A DNA stretch of 38,811 bases, from contig JAIEEY010000082.1 of NCBI GenBank assembly GCA_029067205.1, forward strand, positions 1 through 38,811. Direction: 5' to 3'. Each line of letters opens with the position of its first letter. Position 1 is the stretch's first letter. The notes beneath the pieces are model-generated. The model had not been told where the DNA came from, made no database searches, and saw only the letters and a program-made list of their open reading frames with translations. Made by a program: the position numbers and the translations under genes. Positions 1-9,347 of the stretch are shown here, one piece after another. This stretch comes from Lachnospiraceae bacterium (lineage in GTDB: Bacteria; Bacillota; Clostridia; Lachnospirales; Lachnospiraceae).

Positions 1-2
1 AT

Positions 3-83
3 CTTCACCACATTGCCGAGATTGTTTTCTGGTATGCGGACTGTCTGCGGCGGAGAAAGCCGCGAGTTGACCCCGTGAAATAA
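3..83 (+). CDS. C-terminal end of an unidentified upstream gene (partial)
   Basis: An open frame enters from the left edge and ends with TAA at 81-83, giving about 26 residues that finish in a basic tail (…RRRKPRVDPVK). The other two forward frames also stop within the first 80 bases, so the choice rests on the plausible residue mix only. No family can be named from this fragment. The AT-rich stretch that follows leads into the mannosidase gene 63 bases downstream, so the two could be co-transcribed. Confidence 0.35.
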   Translation, partial: LHHIAEIVFWYADCLRRRKPRVDPVK

Positions 84-146
84 ATTATATTTTATATTGA
101 ATAAAATAAAAAGTTCTGCATGGCGATGCAGAAATGGAGGGAGCAT

Positions 147-3100
147 ATGCATTTTTTGGATAAAAGAGTTAATGTAATCTGCGAAGAGTTAAAAAAATTG
201 AAGATTAAGCAGAAGTTTACGATTGACAATTGGCAATACAAGGAAGGAAATTATATACGCCCCGAGGAAGCGGAGGCGGACGCGACAGCATGGGAAGATT
301 TTGACTGTCAAAAAATGCACTGGTATGGAAAGGATCGTCATTATTGGTTCAAGACGACTTATCAGGTGCCAAAGGAGCTGGACGGAAAGCGGATGTGGCT
401 CCATATATGCACACAGATCGACGAGTGGGATGATGCGAAGAATCCGCAGTTCTTACTGTTTGTAAACGGTGAAGTGATACAGGGTATTGATATGAATCAC
501 AGAGATGTATTTCTGTCTCCGTCCGCAAAGGAGGGTGATGTGCTGGAGATCGGGCTTCAGGCATACACCGGAACACTGCATACGGAGTTTAACCTGATTG
601 TGGAGATGCAGGAGATTGATGACAAGATCGAAAAACTCTACTATGATCTGTGGGTTCCGCTCGCGGCATTTTCCAGGATGGAGGAGGATGACAAGAACCG
701 CAGGGACATCGAGGAAATATTGAATCATACAGTGAATTTCCTGGATCTCAGGACTCCGTATTCCGAGGAATTTTACCGCACGTTATCTGAGGCGTCAGAC
801 TATATCGACAAGGCATTGTACTCTGACATGGCGGGATATCAGGATGTGATTGCAACCTGTATCGGACACACGCACATTGACGTTGCGTGGTGGTGGACGG
901 TGGAACAGACAAGGGAAAAGACCGGACGCAGCTTTGCAACTGTTTTGAAGCTGATGGAGGAGTACCCGAATTATAAATTTATGTCGAGCCAGCCGCAGCT
1001 GTATGCGTTTTTGAAGGAGCGCTATCCTGAAGTATACGAGAAGGCAAAAGCGCGCATCAAGGAAGGACGTTGGGAGCCGGAGGGCGGCATGTGGGTGGAG
1101 GCAGACTGTAATCTGACCTCAGGCGAGTCCCTTGTGCGCCAGTTTATGCACGGCAAGCGCTTTTTCAAGGAAGAGTTTGGTGTGGACAACCGCATTCTGT
1201 GGCTGCCGGATGTGTTTGGCTACTCCGGTGCGCTTCCGCAGATCATGAAAAAGTGCGGGATTGATTATTTTATGACTACCAAACTTGCATGGAACCAGTT
1301 TAACAAGATACCTTATGACACAATGCGCTGGAGAGGGATTGACGGAACGGAGGTGCTGACGCATCTGATTACGACATTGGGCGTAAACCAGCCGATCAAG
1401 GATTTCTTCACGACATACAACGGAATGCTTCACCCGGATGCGATCATGGGTGGCTGGATGCGCTATCAGAACAAGGATATCAACAATGACATTCTGGTGT
1501 CCTACGGTTACGGCGATGGCGGCGGCGGACCGACAAGGGAGATGCTGGAAACGTCGATCCGTATGGAAAAGGGCGTTAAGGGGATTCCCAAAGTCCGTCA
1601 GGAGTTTGCGCGCACCTATTTTGACGAGCTGAATGAGCGCGTCAGCGGCAATAATCGACTTCCGGTGTGGGAGGGTGAGCTCTATTTTGAGTATCACAGA
1701 GGCACGTTGACCTCCATGGCGAGAAACAAGCGTTCCAATCGGAAATCAGAGCTTGGACTGATGGATCTGGAGCTGTTGTCTGTATTGACAGCACCCGGGA
1801 TGGCATATCCACAGGAAGAGTTAGATGCGATGTGGAAAGTCGTGCTGCTGAACCAGTTCCATGATATTCTTCCCGGATCGTCCATTCATGAGGTCTATGA
1901 GGTGACGAAAGAGGAGTATGGCAGACTGGCAGAGCAGCTGGCGTCGATGACCGCAGAGCGGAGGAAAGCAATCGCGGGAAGCGGAGAGGCCATTACAATT
2001 TTCAACACGACAGGTCAGGTGAGGGACGATATTGTCAATCTGGGCGAGCTGGAGGGCAGTGTGCTCATGGATTCGGACGGCGTGGTTTATCCAATACAGA
2101 AGACAAAGGACGGAGGCATTGCATTTGTGCGGAATCTGCCGTCAAAGGGCTACAAGTCATTTACGGTCAGCGATACAGCATCAGCAGTTGAGAAAGCACC
2201 GTTTACACTGGTTGGGGAATATCAGCTGGAAACACCGTTCTACACAGTGAAATTTGACCAGCAGGGAATGTTTACCAGTATATATGACAAGGAAAACGAC
2301 CGTGAAATAGTACGGCAGGGAGAGCGAGCAAACCTTCTTCGCATGTACGAGGATAAACCGATTTACTTTGACAACTGGGACATTGATATTTATTATACGG
2401 AAAAATTCTGGGACGTGGACAATGTGGAACACATGGAGTGGACAGAGATTGGCGCGGTGCGCGCAGTGCTTGAGATCACGAGAAAGGCATCGCAGTCCAC
2501 AATCCAGCAGAAGATCATTTTCTATGCAGACAGCCGCAGGATCGAGTTTGTGACATATGTGGACTGGAAGGAACACCAGACCTTGTTGAAAGTGCATTTC
2601 CCAGTGGCAGTGCACACGGATGAGGCAGCGTTTGACATACAGTTCGGCAATCTGACGAGAAAGACACACCAGAACACGAGCTGGGATGTGGCGCGCTTTG
2701 AGAGCTGCGGGCAGAAGTGGATGGATCTCTCCGAGGGGCATTACGGAGTTTCCTTATTAAATGACTGCAAGTATGGGCATTCCGTGAAGGATTCCAATAT
2801 GGCGCTGACACTGATCAAATCGGGAATTGAGCCGAATCCGACGACAGACCAGGAAGAGCATGTGTTTACCTATGCGATCTATCCTCATGCGGAAGGCTGG
2901 CGTGCAGCCGGCACAGTGGCAGAGGCGTATAAGCTTAACCAGCCGTTGCTCGTGCAGACACAGACAGAGGAGAAAGGAACCTATTCCTTTGCATCTGTGA
3001 CACATGCAAATGTCATTATTGAGACAATCAAGAATGCCGAGGATGGAAACGGAACAATTCTGCGTATGTATGAATCGGAAAATGCGTACACAAAGGCAAG

Positions 3101-3239
3101 ACTGACGGTGAACACTGATTTTCACAAAGCATATATCTGTAATCTGCTGGAGGAGACGGAGTATGAGGCAGATGTGGAGGGTAAAGAAATCGAAGTTGTG
3201 CTGAAGCCGTATGAAGTGGTAACGGTGAAAGTTTGTTAA
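147..3239 (+). CDS. Alpha-mannosidase, glycoside hydrolase family 38
   Basis: Cytoplasmic-type GH38 alpha-mannosidase of about 1030 residues, a usual length for the bacterial members. It removes alpha-linked mannose from high-mannose glycans. Using the 147 start, the metal-binding HTHID motif lies at residues 241-245 and the nucleophile Asp355 sits in the WLPDVFGYS motif, with the usual beta-rich C-terminal half after about residue 600. An in-frame ATG at 120 would add nine residues, but the ATG at 147 has a GGAGG at 136-141 at good spacing and is preferred. No signal peptide is visible, so it probably acts on imported oligosaccharides. The GH85 lipoprotein gene follows 146 bases downstream and ROK/nagB/nagA after that, which points to N-glycan use. 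Family assignment is firm; linkage preference (alpha-1,2, 1,3 or 1,6) cannot be read from sequence. Confidence 0.93.
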   Translation: MHFLDKRVNVICEELKKLKIKQKFTIDNWQYKEGNYIRPEEAEADATAWEDFDCQKMHWYGKDRHYWFKTTYQVPKELDGKRMWLHICTQIDEWDDAKNPQFLLFVNGEVIQGIDMNHRDVFLSPSAKEGDVLEIGLQAYTGTLHTEFNLIVEMQEIDDKIEKLYYDLWVPLAAFSRMEEDDKNRRDIEEILNHTVNFLDLRTPYSEEFYRTLSEASDYIDKALYSDMAGYQDVIATCIGHTHIDVAWWWTVEQTREKTGRSFATVLKLMEEYPNYKFMSSQPQLYAFLKERYPEVYEKAKARIKEGRWEPEGGMWVEADCNLTSGESLVRQFMHGKRFFKEEFGVDNRILWLPDVFGYSGALPQIMKKCGIDYFMTTKLAWNQFNKIPYDTMRWRGIDGTEVLTHLITTLGVNQPIKDFFTTYNGMLHPDAIMGGWMRYQNKDINNDILVSYGYGDGGGGPTREMLETSIRMEKGVKGIPKVRQEFARTYFDELNERVSGNNRLPVWEGELYFEYHRGTLTSMARNKRSNRKSELGLMDLELLSVLTAPGMAYPQEELDAMWKVVLLNQFHDILPGSSIHEVYEVTKEEYGRLAEQLASMTAERRKAIAGSGEAITIFNTTGQVRDDIVNLGELEGSVLMDSDGVVYPIQKTKDGGIAFVRNLPSKGYKSFTVSDTASAVEKAPFTLVGEYQLETPFYTVKFDQQGMFTSIYDKENDREIVRQGERANLLRMYEDKPIYFDNWDIDIYYTEKFWDVDNVEHMEWTEIGAVRAVLEITRKASQSTIQQKIIFYADSRRIEFVTYVDWKEHQTLLKVHFPVAVHTDEAAFDIQFGNLTRKTHQNTSWDVARFESCGQKWMDLSEGHYGVSLLNDCKYGHSVKDSNMALTLIKSGIEPNPTTDQEEHVFTYAIYPHAEGWRAAGTVAEAYKLNQPLLVQTQTEEKGTYSFASVTHANVIIETIKNAEDGNGTILRMYESENAYTKARLTVNTDFHKAYICNLLEETEYEADVEGKEIEVVLKPYEVVTVKVC

Positions 3240-3385
3240 CAACTTAGAACATGTCTGCATATCTGCGGACTGTGAGAAAGTATAAATAGTGTCAGACATC
3301 AGGATGCGTAATGTGGTTCTGGCATGCAAAATCATTTGCGTGGCTTGGTGTCTGTAATGGGTCATAAAAAGGAGACAAATATATT

Positions 3386-6274
3386 ATGCGAAAAAAGGAA
3401 TATGGGAAAAAAGTTATCAGTATTATTTTAGCTGCGTCCATGATAATCAGCATGGCAGCGTGCGGAGGCGATAAAGCACAGGATACGCAGCAGACTGTAT
3501 CACAGGAGACGGTGCAGACAGAAGTGAGCGCAGAGGCGGCTGAGCCGGAGATGACTACAGCACCGGAAGCGGAAACTGCATCAAAATATTCTGTGACAGA
3601 AGAAAATGGCAATAAGGAACTGACTATGGCACGCCAGCCAGAGGCTTCCTACTGGTTTCCGGCGCAGCTTCTGGAGTGGAATGCCGCAGATGACGAAGAT
3701 TTGATTTTTAATGTGAGCACTGTGCCGCTTGCAAAGCGCGCGGACATCGAATCACTTGAAACGGTAAATGCTACACAGAATAAGGATACGCAGATCATGG
3801 CAATCTCCATCATGAATGGCAGTACCAGCGGAAACTCCCCTCATGGACTGAACAAGGCGGAGGCAAACGCGTTCTCCTACTGGCAGTATGTGGATTTGCT
3901 GGTATACTGGGGTGGTTCTTCCGGAGAGGGATTGATCGTTGCGCCGAGTGCCGATGTGGTGGACGCAGGGCACAAGAACGGTGTGAAAGTGATCGGAACC
4001 GTATTTATGCCGCAGACTGCACATGGCGGAAAGATGGAGTGGCTGGATGACCTTCTTCAACAGACAGATGACGGAAGCTATCCCGTTGTGGATAAGCTGA
4101 TTGAAGTTGCCGAAACTTACGGATTTGACGGATGGTTTATCAATCAGGAGACGGAAGGGACAGACGCGGAGCCGCTGACAAAGGAACACGCAGCACAGAT
4201 GCAGGGCTTTCTTTCTTATTTTAAGGAAAAGGCACCGGATTTGGAACTGGTGTACTATGATTCCATGACAGTGGACGGCAAGATGGACTGGCAGAATGCA
4301 TTGACAGATAAAAATGTGGCGTATCTGAAAAATGATGAGGGTGCGTCTGTGGCGGATTCCATGTTCCTGAATTTCTGGTGGACGACGGACACGCTTGCCC
4401 CTGACGAGCTGCTGAAAGCGTCCGCTGCACTGGCAGAGGAACAGCAGATCGATCCTTATGATCTATATGCTGGCATTGACTTACAGAGCAACGGTTACGA
4501 TACGCCGATCAAGTGGAACCTGTTTGAGAATCCAGATGGCGGAACGTATACATCATTGGGACTTTACTGTCCGAGCTGGTCGTATTTTTCTTCACAGATG
4601 ATACAGGATTTCTGGAAGAAGGAAAATAAGATGTGGGTAAATTCCAAAGGCGATCCCTCCGCAGATGTGCAGGCAGAAGGGGACACGGACTGGCGCGGGA
4701 TATCTACCTATGTGGTGGAGCGTACTGCACTCACATCCCTTCCGTTTGTGACCAACTTCTCGACAGGAAACGGATATGGTTTTTACAAACAGGGTGAGCA
4801 GATCAGCATGCTTGACTGGAACAACCGAAGCATATCGGACGTCCTGCCGACATACCGCTATATCATCAAGGACGGGGAGGGCAACAAGCTGTCAGCTGAT
4901 CTTGACGTGGGCGATGCATACTACGGCGGAACCAGTCTGATCCTCCGCGGGGCGATGAAGCAGGGTGTGTCATCGGATATCAAGCTATACAGTGCAAGCC
5001 TGCCGGTATCAGACAAGATGACCTTTACCACCACCGCAAGGGCAAAGGGGGCGGAAGTTGCACTTGACGCAGTGCTGACGCTTGACGACGGCTCTGAGCT
5101 GGTACTTGAGGGCGACAAAAAGGTACAGGACGAGTGGACAACAGTTCATTATACGACGTCGGACTTAGCAGGGAAGACCATAAAAGCGATTTCCTACAGA
5201 CTGACATCGGGTGCGGATATTGACAATCTGCAGTTCCGCTTTGGAAATATCACAATGATCGATGCAGACGCTGAGGAGACTGCTTCCGTGAGCAATGTGA
5301 AGGTGCTTGACAGCGAGTTTGATGAGGATGGAATGTATGCCGGTGTGCGTCTCTCATGGGACAGCGACGTACAGACCGATTACTATGAGGTTTACCGGAT
5401 CAATCAGGATCAGACCAAATCGCTCCTGGGGGTATCCAACACAAACAGTTTCTATATCAACACACTGCCGCGCACGGACGAGACCAACAAGTCCACATTT
5501 GAGGTGGTTCCGGTGAATGCACTTCTGGCAGAAGGCACTAGTGCGACCGTGACGATGGATTGGCCGGATAACAGCATTCCGAAGGCAGCATTCACGGCAG
5601 ACATCACACTGGCAGCACCAGGGGAGACCATTACTTTCCAGAGTCTGAGCTCACAGAACACACAGAAGGTAACTTGGACACTGTCAGGCGCAGACAAGGA
5701 GTCCGCAGAAGGTGATACGGTTTCTGTTACATATGACAAAGAGGGCGTCTATGCTGTTTCCATGAAGGCAGAAAATGAGTCTGGCAGCAGTGAGGCAGCT
5801 AAGGATGGCTATATCATAATCACGGAAAAGGCATCAGAAGGGCTTGTGCTTCTCTCGCAGGGAGCAGGCACAGAGGCTGACACATATGTCAATGACAACG
5901 AGGCACCGCAGTTTGCAGTGGATGGTGATTACACGAAGAAATGGTGTGCGACAGGAAGTGCACCGCATGAGATCACACTGGATCTTGGCTCTGTGAAGAC
6001 TGTGAGTGCAGTGGATGTCTACCACGCTGAAGCAGGCGGGGAGAGTGCGGATATGAACACGAAATCCTATGCAATTTATGTCAGCGAGGACGGATCGGCA
6101 TTTGAGGAAGTGCGCAGCGTGACCAGAAATACAGCAGGCACGACACATGACGCATTTGCACCTGTAAAAGCACAATATGTCAAACTTGTGGTAAACAAAC
6201 CAACACAGGGAAGCGACAGCGCAGCGCGCATCTACGAAGTGGAGGTTTATGGATTGGAGGACACACTGGAGTAA
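3386..6274 (+). CDS. Secreted endo-beta-N-acetylglucosaminidase (GH85) lipoprotein with PKD-like and F5/8-type domains
   Basis: A 962-residue surface lipoprotein. The N-terminus has a basic start, a hydrophobic segment and a lipobox ending in Cys26 (SMAAC), then an acidic Thr/Ser/Glu-rich linker. The GH85 barrel spans roughly residues 80-480; the GFDGWFINQE motif gives the family catalytic pair Asn253 and Glu255, used for substrate-assisted cleavage of the chitobiose core of N-glycans. A beta-rich region follows to about 720, then a PKD-like domain around 725-815 and a discoidin/F5-8 type C (CBM32-like) carbohydrate-binding domain around 830-960. The enzyme should release N-glycans at the cell surface, leaving one GlcNAc on the protein, and so feeds the adjacent mannosidase and Nag enzymes. 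The GGAG at 3371 is 11 bases from the ATG, longer than typical, but no better start exists. Confidence 0.92.
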   Translation: MRKKEYGKKVISIILAASMIISMAACGGDKAQDTQQTVSQETVQTEVSAEAAEPEMTTAPEAETASKYSVTEENGNKELTMARQPEASYWFPAQLLEWNAADDEDLIFNVSTVPLAKRADIESLETVNATQNKDTQIMAISIMNGSTSGNSPHGLNKAEANAFSYWQYVDLLVYWGGSSGEGLIVAPSADVVDAGHKNGVKVIGTVFMPQTAHGGKMEWLDDLLQQTDDGSYPVVDKLIEVAETYGFDGWFINQETEGTDAEPLTKEHAAQMQGFLSYFKEKAPDLELVYYDSMTVDGKMDWQNALTDKNVAYLKNDEGASVADSMFLNFWWTTDTLAPDELLKASAALAEEQQIDPYDLYAGIDLQSNGYDTPIKWNLFENPDGGTYTSLGLYCPSWSYFSSQMIQDFWKKENKMWVNSKGDPSADVQAEGDTDWRGISTYVVERTALTSLPFVTNFSTGNGYGFYKQGEQISMLDWNNRSISDVLPTYRYIIKDGEGNKLSADLDVGDAYYGGTSLILRGAMKQGVSSDIKLYSASLPVSDKMTFTTTARAKGAEVALDAVLTLDDGSELVLEGDKKVQDEWTTVHYTTSDLAGKTIKAISYRLTSGADIDNLQFRFGNITMIDADAEETASVSNVKVLDSEFDEDGMYAGVRLSWDSDVQTDYYEVYRINQDQTKSLLGVSNTNSFYINTLPRTDETNKSTFEVVPVNALLAEGTSATVTMDWPDNSIPKAAFTADITLAAPGETITFQSLSSQNTQKVTWTLSGADKESAEGDTVSVTYDKEGVYAVSMKAENESGSSEAAKDGYIIITEKASEGLVLLSQGAGTEADTYVNDNEAPQFAVDGDYTKKWCATGSAPHEITLDLGSVKTVSAVDVYHAEAGGESADMNTKSYAIYVSEDGSAFEEVRSVTRNTAGTTHDAFAPVKAQYVKLVVNKPTQGSDSAARIYEVEVYGLEDTLE

Positions 6275-6308
6275 AGAGTCGGAATAGGAAATTAGAATAA
6301 GGTATTTT

Positions 6309-6336
6309 GCCGGCGCCCGGGTTTCCGGGCGTTGGT
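6309..6336. terminator. GC-rich hairpin between GH85 and ROK kinase genes
   Basis: The 7-bp perfect stem CGCCCGG/CCGGGCG with a GTTT loop extends outward to about 12 bp with G-T wobbles. It begins 35 bases after the GH85 stop codon. No T-run follows, so it may be a weak terminator, an mRNA 3' end stabiliser or a processing site that lowers expression of the downstream genes. Confidence 0.5.
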
Positions 6337-6339
6337 AAT

Positions 6340-6400
6340 TAAGGAACTGTTCAGAAATTGACATGTCAGGATGTATAGGTTATTTTTGAACAGTCCCTAA
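6340..6400. repeat. 60-bp inverted-repeat element
   Basis: The arms TTAAGGAACTGTTCA (from 6340) and TGAACAGTCCCTAA (to 6400) are inverted copies with one single-base difference in length. Inside lies the perfect palindrome TGACATGTCA at 6359-6368. The layout resembles a small palindromic mobile repeat or a folded leader. It ends just before the ribosome binding site of the ROK kinase gene. No second copy was seen in this window. Confidence 0.5.
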
Positions 6401-6419
6401 GTGGGAATGGGGGATAACG

Positions 6420-7418
6420 ATGTCAGACAAAGGAAAACAGATTGCAGTGGGGATTGACCTTGGCGGAACTGCAGTGAAGATCGGGCTTGTGGATGCGTCT
6501 TACGAAGTGCTGGCGCAGACATCAATACCGACAAATGGGGAAAGACCTTACGAGCAGGTGATTGCGGACATGGGAAATACTGCGGCGGCACTACTGGAGG
6601 AAAACGGCTATACTGTGGCGGATTGTCTGGGAGCCGGTGTGGGAAGTCCGGGAATCATTGACAGTGAGAATGGAATTGTGTTATATTCCAATAATATACA
6701 GTGGGATCATGTTCCTCTCGCAGATGTACTCAAAAAGTACCTGTCAGTACCTGTATTTGTCCAAAATGACGCGAACTGCGCGACGCTGGGCGAAGTGCTC
6801 AAGGGAGCGGGAAAAGGATATCAGAATGCGGTGTTCCTGACACTGGGCACAGGAGTCGGCGGCGGGATTGTGCTTGACGGAAAGATTTTTGAAGGTGGTC
6901 ACTCCGGTGGCGCAGAGCTTGGACACATCAAATGCGGTTCCGGGAGAAGGAGATGTACCTGTGGCAGATATGACTGTCTGGAATCATATGCCTCCGCAAC
7001 GGCGCTGATCGATGATGCAAAGAAAATGGCGGAACAATACCCGGATTCCATGCTTTGGGAGCTGTGTGGAAATGATTTGGATGCAATGAATGCCAAAATG
7101 CCATTCGATGCGGCAGAGGCAGGCGACAGCTGTGGAAAAGCCCTGGTAGAAAATTATATTGGCTATCTGGCGGAGGGTATTACTGATCTTGCCAATATTT
7201 TCCGCCCCGATATTATCGTGCTCGGCGGCGGAGTGTGTGCACAGGGCGAAAAGCTGACCAACCCGCTCAATCAATATCTGCGAGAAAACTGCTTTGGAAA
7301 TGCAGTAACATACATTCCGCAAGTAGTCATCGCAGAAAATGGAAATCATGCAGGGTTGATCGGGGCGGCAGGATTGGTTTACCAGTATAGCAGTGAATTA
7401 TCAGGGCGAATAGGATAA
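6420..7418 (+). CDS. ROK-family sugar kinase (glucokinase-type)
   Basis: A 332-residue ROK kinase. The N-terminal phosphate-binding motif GIDLGGTAVKIG is at residues 11-22, a second glycine-rich ATP motif (LGTGVGGG) follows near residue 140, and the ROK zinc site CxCGRYDCLE lies around 178-188. There is no helix-turn-helix, so it is an enzyme and not a repressor. Members phosphorylate glucose, GlcNAc, ManNAc or related hexoses; sequence alone does not settle which. Because nagB begins 9 bases after its stop and nagA follows, a role as the kinase that supplies GlcNAc-6-phosphate to NagA is a reasonable inference. GGGGG at 6409-6413 is the ribosome binding site. Confidence 0.88.
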   Translation: MSDKGKQIAVGIDLGGTAVKIGLVDASYEVLAQTSIPTNGERPYEQVIADMGNTAAALLEENGYTVADCLGAGVGSPGIIDSENGIVLYSNNIQWDHVPLADVLKKYLSVPVFVQNDANCATLGEVLKGAGKGYQNAVFLTLGTGVGGGIVLDGKIFEGGHSGGAELGHIKCGSGRRRCTCGRYDCLESYASATALIDDAKKMAEQYPDSMLWELCGNDLDAMNAKMPFDAAEAGDSCGKALVENYIGYLAEGITDLANIFRPDIIVLGGGVCAQGEKLTNPLNQYLRENCFGNAVTYIPQVVIAENGNHAGLIGAAGLVYQYSSELSGRIG

Positions 7419-7427
7419 GGAGTGCAA

Positions 7428-8195
7428 ATGAGATTAATTATAACAGAACATTATAGCGACATGTGTCGGAAAGCCGCAAGTATTATGGCGTCACAGATTA
7501 CTTTAAAGCCGGACAGCGTTCTCGGACTGGCGACGGGCTCAACGCCGGTCGGCATATACGATCAGCTGACAGCGTGGCATCAGAATGGTGAGCTGGATTT
7601 CTCGCAGATCACGACAGTGAACCTGGACGAGTATTATGGTCTTGCACCGGACAATGAACAGAGCTATCATTATTTTATGACAGGACATTTGTTTTCTAAG
7701 GTAAATCTGCCAAAGGGAAGACAGTTTCTGCCAGATGGAAAGAATCTGGACGCAGACAGGGAATGTGAGCGGTATCAAAATCTGATCAGGCTTTTGGGCG
7801 GAATTGACATGCAGCTTCTGGGACTGGGACATAATGGGCATATCGGATTTAACGAGCCGTCGGACGCCTTTGTGAAAGATGTGCATCTGGTGGATTTGGC
7901 AGAGAAGACGATTGAGGCAAACAAGCGCTTTTTTGACAGAGCGGAGGATGTTCCGCGAAAAGCATACACAATGGGGATTGGAACAATTTTCCAGGCAAAA
8001 AAGATACTGCTTGTGGTGAGCGGTGCGGAAAAAGCGGGAATCCTAAAACAAGTGATGTATGGGTCAATCTGTCCGCAGGTTCCGGGATCGATACTGCAGC
8101 TGCATTCCGATGTGACGGTTGTGGCGGATCAGGAAGCGGCAGGGGAGATGACGGCGGATCAAAAAGCGCGATCAGGAGGCAGACATGGTAATTAA
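7428..8195 (+). CDS. nagB: Glucosamine-6-phosphate deaminase
   Basis: This 255-residue enzyme converts glucosamine-6-phosphate to fructose-6-phosphate and ammonia, the last step before glycolysis. The phosphate-binding LATGSTPVG motif is at residues 34-42, the NLDEYYGL motif gives Asp67 and Glu68, and GLGHNGHIGFNEP at about 132-144 carries the catalytic histidine region. A GTG at 7422 would add two residues, but AAGGAG at 7417-7422 overlaps it and is spaced five bases from the ATG at 7428, which is therefore preferred. The gene overlaps nagA by 11 bases, so translation is probably coupled. The length is close to the family norm. Confidence 0.95.
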   Translation: MRLIITEHYSDMCRKAASIMASQITLKPDSVLGLATGSTPVGIYDQLTAWHQNGELDFSQITTVNLDEYYGLAPDNEQSYHYFMTGHLFSKVNLPKGRQFLPDGKNLDADRECERYQNLIRLLGGIDMQLLGLGHNGHIGFNEPSDAFVKDVHLVDLAEKTIEANKRFFDRAEDVPRKAYTMGIGTIFQAKKILLVVSGAEKAGILKQVMYGSICPQVPGSILQLHSDVTVVADQEAAGEMTADQKARSGGRHGN

Positions 8196-9309
8196 AAACG
8201 GTCTTGTTTACGGGGAAGATAAATGTTTTCAGAAAAGAGACATTATTATAAAGAATCACCAATTTGTGGAGAGTGCGGACAGCAGTGACGCGGAAGTGAT
8301 CGATGCGGAAGGCTTGTATGTCCTTCCAGGGCTGATCGATGTCCACAGTCATGGCGCTGTGGGATATGACTTTTCCGACGCGGACGCCAGAGGGCTTGCT
8401 GAGATTTTACGCTATGAAAAGCGCTGCGGTATCACGACATATTGTCCCACAACGATGACACTTCCGCGAGGTCAGTTCCTGGCGATGTTCGATGCTATGA
8501 AGGACTTGGAGATAACGCCCGACATGGCGCAGATTGCGGGAATTAATATGGAAGGCCCTTTTCTGGATATGCAAAAAAAAGGGGCACATGCAGGCGATTA
8601 TGTACAGCAGCCGGATATTGCTTTTTTCAGGGAGTGTAATGCAAGGTGTGCCGCAGCCTGTCCCACGGAGCTTGGACGGCATATCCGTCTGGTGACACTT
8701 GCGCCCAATATGTCGGGATCACTGGAGTTTATCGAGGTGTTGAAGGACGAGACGACCATATCCCTGGGACATACTGCGGCAGACTATGACACGGTAAGAA
8801 AAGCACTTGATGCAGGAGCAAAGCATATTACACATTTGTTTAACGCGATGGCACCTTTTTCGCACCGCGAACCGGGGCTGATCGGTGCGGCGGCAGAGGA
8901 CAAGGTCTGTATGGCAGAATTGATCTGCGATGGCATTCATGTGCATGCGAGTGCGGTGCGCGCGGCTTTTGCGATGTTTCCGGGCAGAATCGTGCTGATC
9001 AGCGATTCCATGCGCGCGGCTGGTATGAGTGACGGAAACTATACGCTGGGCGGACAGCAGGTCTGTGTCAGGGGAAAGCTCGCTGCACTGTCAGACGGCA
9101 CGATCGCGGGTTCTGTGACCAATCTGTACGACTGTATGCGGACAGCGGTGTCTTTCGGCATTCCGCTGGAGGAAGCAGTGGCAGCAGCGACCATCAATCC
9201 CGCAAAAAGTATCGGGATTGATGACAAAGTCGGGGCAATCGCAGCCGGGAAACAGGCGGATGTGCTGCTGGTGGATAAGGATTTGAGGTTGGTTAGGGTG
9301 ATTGGGTAA
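8185..9309 (+). CDS. nagA: N-acetylglucosamine-6-phosphate deacetylase
   Basis: A 374-residue amidohydrolase-fold enzyme that removes acetate from GlcNAc-6-phosphate to give the substrate of NagB. The visible active-site set is complete: HSH at residues 54-56, Glu123 in NMEGPF, His196 in GHTAA, His217 in THLFNAM, and the catalytic Asp274 in LISDSM. The start is inside the 3' end of nagB, with AGGAGG just upstream at the expected distance. It is the last gene of the glycan block and is followed at once by a strong intrinsic terminator. The gene order kinase, nagB, nagA forms a complete GlcNAc entry route. Confidence 0.95.
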   Translation: MVIKNGLVYGEDKCFQKRDIIIKNHQFVESADSSDAEVIDAEGLYVLPGLIDVHSHGAVGYDFSDADARGLAEILRYEKRCGITTYCPTTMTLPRGQFLAMFDAMKDLEITPDMAQIAGINMEGPFLDMQKKGAHAGDYVQQPDIAFFRECNARCAAACPTELGRHIRLVTLAPNMSGSLEFIEVLKDETTISLGHTAADYDTVRKALDAGAKHITHLFNAMAPFSHREPGLIGAAAEDKVCMAELICDGIHVHASAVRAAFAMFPGRIVLISDSMRAAGMSDGNYTLGGQQVCVRGKLAALSDGTIAGSVTNLYDCMRTAVSFGIPLEEAVAAATINPAKSIGIDDKVGAIAAGKQADVLLVDKDLRLVRVIG

Positions 9310-9316
9310 AGAATTC

Positions 9317-9347
9317 AAAAAAACTGCTTATTATAAGCAGTTTTTTG
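9317..9347 (+). terminator. Intrinsic terminator after nagA
   Basis: A stem AAAAACTGCTTA / TAAGCAGTTTTT with a three-base loop is followed by a T-run, eight bases after the nagA stop codon. A classic Rho-independent terminator, A-rich on the left so it may work in both directions. Confidence 0.9.

Noticed and set aside
120..146. ATG at 120 as the mannosidase start
   Set aside because: The GGAGG ribosome site lies inside this extension and is correctly placed for the ATG at 147.
1119..1697. Minus-strand frame of 192 codons inside the mannosidase gene
   Set aside because: It lies fully within the GH38 catalytic region, which is conserved on the other strand, and shows no ribosome site or family motif.
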